12,843 nucleotides of DNA, from assembly GCA_964391735.1 (NCBI GenBank), contig CAYMNF010000057.1:1-12843 (forward strand), read 5' to 3'. Of this stretch, positions 1-6,568 are shown in pieces. The DNA is from CAG-1031 sp964391735. Lineage in GTDB: Bacteria > Bacteroidota > Bacteroidia > Bacteroidales > Muribaculaceae. Every line of letters begins with the position of its first letter. The first letter of the stretch is position 1. The notes beneath the pieces are model-generated. The model was not told the DNA's origin. It worked only from the letters and a program-made list of their open reading frames with translations, and did not search any database. Both the position numbers and the translations under genes were made by a program.

Positions 1-51
1 TGGGGGAGACACCTTCAGCGGGTCCTATTCCACACTTTAGTCAGGACATAA
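1..51 (+). other. Possible 3' end of a plus-strand gene (unresolved)
   Basis: The strong terminator at 55-96 is symmetrical, so it could also end a gene arriving from the left on the plus strand. Two frames are open from the window edge. One stops with TAA at 49-51, only 3 bp before the hairpin; the other stops with TAG at 38-40 and reads as a short Gly/Ser-rich tail (GGDTFSGSYSTL). The piece is too short to choose between them or to name a product, and it may be non-coding. Confidence 0.2.
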
Positions 52-54
52 ACA

Positions 55-96
55 GACAAAAAATGCTGTACCACAAACGGTACAGCATTTTTTGTC
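55..96. terminator. Bidirectional Rho-independent terminator
   Basis: Bases 55-72 and 79-96 form a perfect 18-bp inverted repeat around a 6-base loop (ACAAAC). The inner ten pairs next to the loop (ATGCTGTACC) are mixed, and outside them lies a run of A on the left and T on the right, so transcripts from either strand end in a stable hairpin followed by a U tract. It lies 18 bp past the stop codon of the 1255-residue minus-strand gene and should end that transcript. It could equally end a plus-strand gene lying to the left. Confidence 0.93.
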
Positions 97-114
97 GGTA
101 GGATAGTATCGTGA

Positions 115-3100
115 TTACTGAACGAGGACGCGTCCGGTGAAGACGTTTCCGTCAGCCAATACTTTGCGGATGATGTAGATGCCATTGCTGAGGTTGCCGT
201 TGCGCAGGTACATGCCGTTGAGGCCATATACCTCGACATCAGCATCGCCGTTGACCATGATGGTGCCGTTGGCAACAGTTACAACAGCCTTAACAACATC
301 GTCAATCACGGTGTCGATAGAGGCATCGGGGATGTCGTTGATGGCGAACTCGCGGCATACTGCGGTGTTCACAGCCTTGCCGGTGGTGCCGTCAAGCAGA
401 GCGACTACAAAGTGCATGTTGTCGGTGTCGGTAACATTCTTGGGCAGCTCAAACTTCAGGTTTGACTTGTAGGTTTCGCCTGAGTCAACCGAGGTGGGAA
501 CAATCTTGCTGACACCATAGAAGCCGTAGGGCATTTCACGTGCCACGTTGCTGTAGGTGTAGGTTACCATTGACGGTTGGGCTCCCCACCAGCTCATAAC
601 CTCAGAGGTAGTGCCGCTGAAGTAGTTCTTCTGGCGACCGGGCAGCTCATCCTCAACCACGCATACAAATATGGTGTAGATGACGTTGTCACGTGTAACC
701 GAGAAGCGGGTCTCAATGGGGAGCTCGATAACGCCGTCAGCTGAGTAGTAGGTGGGGTCAACTACTTTGATTTCACCCTCGGTGCCTGCTGACAACTCAC
801 TCAGCACCATATCCATGAAGGTCTGGTCACCGGTATTAGAGGTGTAAGCTACATCACCCGTTGTCTCGTCATGGAACATGGGGCTGTAGACACCCGGCAG
901 GCGGTTGACGCGGCCGTTGGGGTAACCACCCAGGGCCAGCAGTTGGTCATACTCCTGATGTGCGAAGGCGTCACCGTTGTGTACCGAGATCACGGCAATG
1001 TTGTCAGGCATAGTCTCCTGGAGGTGCTCAAGGGCAACCTCGCCGTAGGGGCAGTTTCCGCACCACATGCCGGTACCCTCCTCGATGAGGACGCGGCGCT
1101 GAATCTCAAAGGCGTGGTTAACAATGTTGCCGGTGTAGGTTTGCTTGATGCCGTTCATCACGGTCTCAACGGTGAACTTGTTCACCTTACCGAGCTGCAA
1201 GGGTACATCAACAAACTTAACCTGATAGGTTGAACCGGTGGTGAGGTTGAGGGCGTCCTTCTTGATTACCTGTGAGTAGTCAAGCTCAGGGATGGTGAGG
1301 GTAGCCTCCAGTTCCTTGAAGGGACCGGCAGCGTTCACGGCAATGTCGGCCACAACGCTTGTGGTGTTGGCCTCAACAAGGTTGTTCTCGGTGGCAACGC
1401 TCAGGGTATAAGCCCCGCGATACTCTACGGCAATGTCATCGACAAATACCATGCTCTGGTTATTGTTCTCGTTGACAAATGCGATGTACACATTTTTGCC
1501 GGCATAGTCAGCCAGGGGGAACTCATAGTTGGTCCAGTTGCCGGCCAGCAGGCCTTCAACCTTTGAGGGGATAAGCTGGAATTCAGCCAGGGTTTTGGCC
1601 TCCTTCTTTACTCGGGCCAGCATATCCTCGTCCAGTGAGCCAAGGACGTCATCAAACTCCCATACAACAATCTTCAGGCGGTCATATTTGCTCTGAGTAG
1701 CGCTTTGGGCCTTGAAGGTGAGGTAGAAGTCCTTGTCAGAGAGCTTGAGTTGCGGCAGCATCATCCAGTCATCACTGCGTCCGGCAGGTGAGTACTCTGA
1801 GTGTGATGCGGCGCAATAGTCATAGTTGTCATCGTCACGCAACGAGAAGTTCCAGGGGGTATTGTTGGCATCAAAGCCATAACCCTGCATGGTCTCGCTG
1901 GGCATGTTGCCGTCGCCGTCAATCAACAGGAAGTTGTAGAGTGCCTCGTTGGGTGAAGTGAAATCCTCAAAGAAGGGACGTGCGGGGTCTGACGGGGTGG
2001 TGGGGACAAATGCACCGTTGTAGTTGATGCTGAAAGCCTCGTTATACCCCTCGGCACTGATGTCGGCTACCAGTGATGCCGGGATCTCGATGCGATACTT
2101 GTGGTCCTTGGCAAGACGACGCTCTGAGGCCGGATAGATAATCAGACGATTACCGTCGGCAACAACGCTGAGGTTGCAGATAGCATTATTCTTGCCCTCC
2201 TCAAAGAGTTGGGGCTGCACAGCGGTGCTGATTGACAGGTCGGTGTCAAAGTCAATGGTCACCGGGCTGTTGAATGAGAATACGTTGATGTATGAGTCCT
2301 CGGCGGGATTGATGTTCACGGCCTTAACGGGCTGGTCGGGACGACCGATGTACTCAACGTCAAATTTGGGGTTGCCCATGGTGGTGCCGGGAACCGTGAA
2401 GATACCCTCGGGGACAGACACGGTGTATTTTTTGCCCGCGGCCAACTTGATGTCGGGGAAGGTGATGGTGTAGAGCAGGTTTTGTGAGCTGAATGAGGTG
2501 ATGGCAGATGATTTGCCAACGACATTGCCACCCTCATCCTTTACAGTAACCTCAGCACCGTCAACGGGCACAGCGCCGTATGTAAAGCGCACGCGCATCT
2601 GTTTCAGTGTCGAGAACTGCTTGCCTGAGGCGGGAGCCACGGTATACTCGGTGAGGAGGCTGATACCCTTTGCGGCCTCGTTGTACTCAACGGGGAGGGT
2701 CAGGGCATAGGCACCACCGCGGAACTCAGCCTGCACTAACAGGGTCTTGCAGTCGGCAGCTACATTCTGGGCATAACCGGTGGAGGTGTAGTCGGTGGCC
2801 TCGCTGAAGTTGATGCCATATTTCTGGTCAAGAATCTTGTTGAGGTCAACCCACAGGTCCTCAGAGCGCACAACCAGGTTGCGGATAGGCTGTGAGCCGG
2901 GGTTGGCGGCATATACGGTACCGTTATTGTCGATAGCGGTAGCCAGCATGTCCTGGTCGGGCAGGTCGCAGAATACCTCAAGTTTACCGGTATTGGTGTT
3001 ATAGCGGTAAACACCCTCTTTGTCATCATACCCCTCTTGGTCGGCGCCGATAAACATCATGTTACCGGTAACCCACTCACCGTTTTCGCTGAGGTAAGCA

Positions 3101-3882
3101 CTGTCGGTGAAGCTGTGGCCGTAGGTCTCAGCCGGGGCAAGGATAAAGGCGAAGGTCTCGTTCTCGAGGTCATAAACGCCGTATGAGCATCCCCAGTCGG
3201 GACGGTTGTGGTCTATACCCAACAGCAACTTTTTACCATCAAAGGATATGGTGCGGAAGGTATAGTTGGGCGTTTCGTTCTTGCTGCTCTCATAGTCATA
3301 CTTGTCTATGATGCCGCGGTCATAGAGGTCTTTGTAGGTGGGGAGACCGGGCAGGTCCTTCTTCACACCGTTTTCCCAGAGGGCGCTCTTGAGCAGGGTC
3401 AGTGACTCGCCTGAAAACCATCCGGCCATCAGGGTTCCGTCACCATTCATGCCGTAGACGGCACCGCTGAGGTTGCGGTTGTCGGCCGTTGAGCCCATTG
3501 AAAGGCAATGCCAGGTGAGGTCATCCACGGTAAAGTAAGCAGGGTAGCCGTCAACGGTACCATAGATGATTTTACCGTCATTTGAGACACCCATAGGTTG
3601 GGAATAGCTTCCGTTAAGGAATGCCTCTTCAACACCCTTGTAGTTGATTTTCTTTTTGGGTGTGTAGGTTACAAATTCTCCGGTTTCAAGGTTGATGATT
3701 TTAACATCAAGCGAAAGTTCCTCACCGGCCTGTTTCTGGTATGTACCCCATTTGCCGTTGGGACTCATCCCGTTGACAAAGGCGTCATTACCCACATTGA
3801 AGGGGGTGAGTTTCGGAGCTTCTTCGGCAACGGCAGCCGACATCAGCGCGCCGGCAGCCAATAACATTAGAAATCTCTTCAC
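115..3882 (-). CDS. Exported multidomain protein: HAF/propeller-like, Ig-like, choice-of-anchor J-like, Omp28 thioredoxin-like, T9SS-type C-terminus
   Basis: 1255 residues. A signal peptide (residues 1 to about 19, KR then a hydrophobic stretch ending AVA) sends it through Sec. Residues 35-330 carry about six S-x-D/N-G-K/T-type blade motifs (near 39, 99, 144, 212, 264 and 317); ALWENGVKKDLPGL near 167-180 resembles HAF-family extracellular repeats. Two bacterial Ig-like domains follow (about 405-630), then a jelly-roll resembling choice-of-anchor J/cleaved adhesin (about 635-820; SDDWMM near 703, FVDDI near its end), another Ig/CARDB-like stretch, and an Omp28-like thioredoxin-fold domain from about 930 with CGNC cysteines at 941 and 944. 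The last 60 residues resemble a T9SS sorting domain (GIYIIRK...GRVLVQ). The start is GTG at 3882; an in-frame TAA 9 bp upstream rules out anything earlier. Probably a surface or secreted protein; ligand or redox partner unknown. Domain names are by eye. Confidence 0.9.
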   Translation of the reverse strand: MKRFLMLLAAGALMSAAVAEEAPKLTPFNVGNDAFVNGMSPNGKWGTYQKQAGEELSLDVKIINLETGEFVTYTPKKKINYKGVEEAFLNGSYSQPMGVSNDGKIIYGTVDGYPAYFTVDDLTWHCLSMGSTADNRNLSGAVYGMNGDGTLMAGWFSGESLTLLKSALWENGVKKDLPGLPTYKDLYDRGIIDKYDYESSKNETPNYTFRTISFDGKKLLLGIDHNRPDWGCSYGVYDLENETFAFILAPAETYGHSFTDSAYLSENGEWVTGNMMFIGADQEGYDDKEGVYRYNTNTGKLEVFCDLPDQDMLATAIDNNGTVYAANPGSQPIRNLVVRSEDLWVDLNKILDQKYGINFSEATDYTSTGYAQNVAADCKTLLVQAEFRGGAYALTLPVEYNEAAKGISLLTEYTVAPASGKQFSTLKQMRVRFTYGAVPVDGAEVTVKDEGGNVVGKSSAITSFSSQNLLYTITFPDIKLAAGKKYTVSVPEGIFTVPGTTMGNPKFDVEYIGRPDQPVKAVNINPAEDSYINVFSFNSPVTIDFDTDLSISTAVQPQLFEEGKNNAICNLSVVADGNRLIIYPASERRLAKDHKYRIEIPASLVADISAEGYNEAFSINYNGAFVPTTPSDPARPFFEDFTSPNEALYNFLLIDGDGNMPSETMQGYGFDANNTPWNFSLRDDDNYDYCAASHSEYSPAGRSDDWMMLPQLKLSDKDFYLTFKAQSATQSKYDRLKIVVWEFDDVLGSLDEDMLARVKKEAKTLAEFQLIPSKVEGLLAGNWTNYEFPLADYAGKNVYIAFVNENNNQSMVFVDDIAVEYRGAYTLSVATENNLVEANTTSVVADIAVNAAGPFKELEATLTIPELDYSQVIKKDALNLTTGSTYQVKFVDVPLQLGKVNKFTVETVMNGIKQTYTGNIVNHAFEIQRRVLIEEGTGMWCGNCPYGEVALEHLQETMPDNIAVISVHNGDAFAHQEYDQLLALGGYPNGRVNRLPGVYSPMFHDETTGDVAYTSNTGDQTFMDMVLSELSAGTEGEIKVVDPTYYSADGVIELPIETRFSVTRDNVIYTIFVCVVEDELPGRQKNYFSGTTSEVMSWWGAQPSMVTYTYSNVAREMPYGFYGVSKIVPTSVDSGETYKSNLKFELPKNVTDTDNMHFVVALLDGTTGKAVNTAVCREFAINDIPDASIDTVIDDVVKAVVTVANGTIMVNGDADVEVYGLNGMYLRNGNLSNGIYIIRKVLADGNVFTGRVLVQ

Positions 3883-3936
3883 GTAGGGTTAAGTTTAATA
3901 AATTTAGTTTATCGTGTTAAGAGACCGTGTTTAAAT

Positions 3937-3946
3937 CACAGCTGTG
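3937..3946. promoter_or_regulatory. Palindromic operator-like site
   Basis: CACAGCTGTG is a perfect 10-bp palindrome. AAATC on its left and GATTT on its right extend the symmetry to 3933-3952 if two extra G bases on the right are bulged out. It lies about 55-64 bp upstream of the GTG start of the 1255-residue gene, a reasonable place for a regulator to bind. No regulator is encoded nearby, and a 10-bp palindrome can arise by chance. Confidence 0.25.
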
Positions 3947-3972
3947 GGATTTAAGGAAGATGGCCGTATCAG

Positions 3973-3992
3973 CCACAGAACCACCTCTGTGG
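3973..3992. repeat. Short inverted repeat (7-bp stem)
   Basis: CCACAGA at 3973-3979 pairs with TCTGTGG at 3986-3992 around a 6-base loop. It lies three bases from the larger GC-rich hairpin at 3996-4026, so the two could stack in a structured leader or a small RNA. No U tract follows on either strand, so it is not a terminator by itself. Confidence 0.45.
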
Positions 3993-3995
3993 TAG

Positions 3996-4026
3996 CGGGT
4001 GGAGCTGACCGAGGTCGCTCCACCCG
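3996..4026. repeat. GC-rich hairpin in the spacer
   Basis: CGGGTGGAGC (3996-4005) pairs perfectly with GCTCCACCCG (4017-4026). Inside it, GAC and GTC add three more pairs above a CGAG loop, with one bulged T at 4006. On the plus strand the stem is followed only by TTTA, and on the minus strand there is no T run, so termination is doubtful. It could be a repeated extragenic palindrome, part of a small RNA, or a leader structure. Confidence 0.55.
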
Positions 4027-4062
4027 TTTACAAGAAATTCGGTCTTAAGATACAACGGTAAG

Positions 4063-4112
4063 CATAAACCCGAATTATGTATTTAACATTCTTTTAGATA
4101 TTCGGGCTTATG
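4063..4112 (-). terminator. Probable terminator after the 804-residue gene
   Basis: Read on the minus strand, CATAAGCCCGAAT (4112-4100) can pair with ATTCGGGTTTATG (4075-4063): 13 pairs including one G-U, with a 24-base AT-rich loop. It begins 13 bp past the stop codon at 4126 and its 3' arm is T-rich, as expected for a terminator or an mRNA 3' end stabiliser. The large loop and the lack of a long U tract make it weaker than the hairpin at 55-96. Confidence 0.55.
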
Positions 4113-4125
4113 TTTCAACAGTTTA

Positions 4126-6540
4126 TTACTTGTTGACAAGTTTGAGGGCTACCTGCTGGTTGGCTTCGCGAACGGTGATAACGTATACACCGGCGGGAAC
4201 GGCGATCTCAAGCATGTCTTGCTCACCAACGTTTGCAGTAGCCATAAGGCTGCCACCAACGGTGTAAACATTGACAATCTGACCCTCCTTCAAACCGGCG
4301 ATAATCAGCTTGCCATCCTGGCTCCAGCCACGCAGGTTCAGGTCGGTAACAACATCGTCAATACCGGCGGGGGTAACAACAACACCGTCAAAGGTGTACT
4401 GTGCAACCAGGTTCATCTCACCGGTAGCGGCGGGGGTGGTATAGTCGCCGTTAACCACGTTTGCGGTTACGTCGTCACCATTCAGGGTAAGGCTCTCAAG
4501 TTTCCAGCCTTCAGCGGGGGTGAGGGCTACGGTAGCGGTTTTGCCGGTCTCAACTGAGCCGATTGCAATTGTGCTGTTGTCAACAGAGTAGTTAACGGGA
4601 TAGAAGTCTACTACATAGAAGTCATATGACTGAGGAACTGAGGTGTCACTGTCAAACTGAGTACCGAAGAAGAAGCTGCCTTCGGGGATAACGAGGGTGT
4701 ATTTGCCTTTCTTGGTAACGGGGGGAATCATTTGGAACTCAAGTTCGAGGGGGCTGGGCTCTGAACCGGATGTCCATGAGAGTTCTTTGTAGGGACGCAG
4801 GCCAAACTCAGGATCGTTGTAGTATTCCTGGTTGATTGTGGCAACAGTGTTACCCTTGTCATCAATTACATAGGGGTATGCAAGCCAGCTGGTGTTGATA
4901 CCGTTGTTGTTTTTGCTTGAATAGGCAACAAAGGTGTTGATCTCAGGTACATGGTTGTTGGTCTGGGTCAACATAACGCGGGGCTGGTAGAAGGTGAGGA
5001 AGTAGCTGAGGTAGTTCTTTGAGTTATCCTCAGTACCGTTGTTGCCGGCTACAATATTGCCGTCAACACCAAATGCGGTGATTGCTACATCACAAGCGGG
5101 GTAACCGTTGATTGCAACCTGGGGAATCTCGAAGTACCATACGTTGTCATATTCCTGACCCTCGTTGGCCGGGTAAATGGTCAGAGGCTCTGAGGCACCC
5201 ATACCAAGGTTGAACTGTGCAGTTGCTGCTACCGGCTCGGTGAAGAGAACGGTTACCTTGGTGTTGTCAAGGGTGGTGATGGTTGCGCCGTCAACGGGAA
5301 CTGAAGTCACAAACTTGGCTGAGCTGTATTTGTAACCCTCGGTGGTACCGGCAAGGGTGAGGCGGGCGCCGCTACCAAACTCGGTCTTGTTCTGTACATT
5401 GTCATAGGTGTGGAACTCAAGGGCATAGGTGGTGCCTTGGTACAGGTTGATGTCCATGGCGAATGCTACCAGGAATGAACCGTCCTGCTGCTTCTGAGGC
5501 TCAACGAATGTCAGGCTCTCGTTGGTGGTAAGGTCAAGAAGCTCGCAAGTTACATAGTTTGACTTCTCACCGTGGTTGAAGGTTACCAGGAAACCGGTAC
5601 CCTCATCATTGGTGACAATACCTTTCAGTTGGCCAAGGGGCATGTCGGGGGTAACAGTCTCGGCGTTGTCGCCTACCCAGTTGTATACCGGAGTGGTACC
5701 CGGGGTTGAGGTTGAGGTAACGCCACCCATCAGGGCTGACTCAATAACGAGGTCGGAGTCATCGGCATCAGCTTTGGTCTTGGTGTAATAGTAGGTGAGG
5801 GTAATCTCCTGCTCATACATGCCGCGGGGTGATGAGAATGCACCCGGTTTGGCATTGAAGGTGTAGGTGCCTGAGGGCATATTGCCGTCAAGGTTGAAGT
5901 CAAAGTTGACGAAGGGATAGTCAACATAAGCCAGCATCGGGTCACCGTCACGGTAGAAACCTGTAATAGAGTACTCTACACTCTTGCCATTCTCATCTTT
6001 CAGGGTGATGAGGTTCTCGTTCAATGAGATTGACTTGTCATTGGCAAAATCGAGGCGAATCTGGTTAAATTGTGTATATGTTGCTTCGTCCTGAACGATT
6101 GTGCTGCCGGGAGCGGGGGTGATCTCGGTAGGCTCAGCCGGGGTAGAGGTGTTTGCTTCAATCTCAAAGGGAAGACGGTACTCACGGTTGTCACTCAACT
6201 TTGAGACGTTGGCGGGAACAACAACGGTATAGGTACCCGGGTCGGTGATCACCGGTACGAATTCAGCAGCAAGAGCTGCGAAGTCCCCGTTGTTCCAGTC
6301 AAAATCAAATGAAGCGGTAGAAATCTGGGTACCCTCGCTGTTGAGCAGAAGCAGTTGCTTTGAGTAATCCAGTTCGTCATCTTCAGGGAACTCCGCAGAC
6401 CACTTCAGGGTTACAGGCCCCAGATCGGTAACCTTGGTTACCTCACTCTCGCTGGGAGAGATCAGCTCAAATGCACCGGCTGACAAGGCCGCGGTGGCCA
6501 ATATCCCCAGGCATAGAATTGATTTGGAGAAAATTTTCAT
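4126..6540 (-). CDS. Exported Ig-like repeat protein with InlB-like repeat and T9SS-type C-terminus
   Basis: 804 residues starting at ATG 6540. Residues 1-23 are a signal peptide (K residues, long hydrophobic core, LSAGA before FEL). The mature part looks almost entirely beta-sandwich: two similar Ig-like units (about 24-128 and 137-252, each opening with a P-x-x-G/S-type turn and ending in GTYTVVVP or GTYTFNA-type strands), a third (about 260-405), an SbsA-type Ig-like domain (about 407-530, with VTVLFTEPV), a further sandwich (about 535-645), then a bacterial InlB-like repeat (about 648-722). The last 70 residues resemble a T9SS type A sorting domain (GKLIIAG, VNVYTVGG, AGVYVITV, final VNK). 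No catalytic motif is visible, so an adhesive or structural surface role is the likeliest inference. It lies 28 bp downstream of the 703-residue gene and probably shares its transcript. Confidence 0.9.
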   Translation of the reverse strand: MKIFSKSILCLGILATAALSAGAFELISPSESEVTKVTDLGPVTLKWSAEFPEDDELDYSKQLLLLNSEGTQISTASFDFDWNNGDFAALAAEFVPVITDPGTYTVVVPANVSKLSDNREYRLPFEIEANTSTPAEPTEITPAPGSTIVQDEATYTQFNQIRLDFANDKSISLNENLITLKDENGKSVEYSITGFYRDGDPMLAYVDYPFVNFDFNLDGNMPSGTYTFNAKPGAFSSPRGMYEQEITLTYYYTKTKADADDSDLVIESALMGGVTSTSTPGTTPVYNWVGDNAETVTPDMPLGQLKGIVTNDEGTGFLVTFNHGEKSNYVTCELLDLTTNESLTFVEPQKQQDGSFLVAFAMDINLYQGTTYALEFHTYDNVQNKTEFGSGARLTLAGTTEGYKYSSAKFVTSVPVDGATITTLDNTKVTVLFTEPVAATAQFNLGMGASEPLTIYPANEGQEYDNVWYFEIPQVAINGYPACDVAITAFGVDGNIVAGNNGTEDNSKNYLSYFLTFYQPRVMLTQTNNHVPEINTFVAYSSKNNNGINTSWLAYPYVIDDKGNTVATINQEYYNDPEFGLRPYKELSWTSGSEPSPLELEFQMIPPVTKKGKYTLVIPEGSFFFGTQFDSDTSVPQSYDFYVVDFYPVNYSVDNSTIAIGSVETGKTATVALTPAEGWKLESLTLNGDDVTANVVNGDYTTPAATGEMNLVAQYTFDGVVVTPAGIDDVVTDLNLRGWSQDGKLIIAGLKEGQIVNVYTVGGSLMATANVGEQDMLEIAVPAGVYVITVREANQQVALKLVNK

Positions 6541-6568
6541 AATTGTTTATTTAAAAGATTGGTTATAG
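6541..6568 (-). promoter_or_regulatory. Short AT-rich intergenic leader within the operon
   Basis: Only 28 bp separate the TAA of the 703-residue gene (6569) from the ATG at 6540. On the minus strand it reads mostly A and T, with TTTTAAATAAACAATT just before the start and no GA-rich Shine-Dalgarno. This is the usual form of a Bacteroidetes translation start, and with no hairpin present it supports co-transcription of the two genes. Confidence 0.5.

Larger units (their letters stand above)
3883..4125. other. Hairpin-rich 243-bp spacer; leader of the 1255-residue gene
   Basis: No credible gene is present. In minus-strand order it holds a terminator-like hairpin (4063-4112), a GC-rich hairpin (3996-4026), a short hairpin (3973-3992), a palindrome (3937-3946), and an AT-rich leader running to the GTG at 3882. 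TAAATTTA at 3906-3899 (minus) matches seven of eight positions of the Bacteroidetes -7 element TAnnTTTG. No clear TTTG -33 element sits at the right distance, so the promoter call is weak. The terminator-like hairpin suggests that the 1255-residue gene has its own transcript. Confidence 0.6.

Noticed and set aside
15..275. Minus-strand frame of 86 codons at the left edge
   Set aside because: It overlaps the end of the 1255-residue gene in another frame and would have to read through the strong terminator hairpin; its Thr/Ser/Ala-rich composition is that of a shadow.
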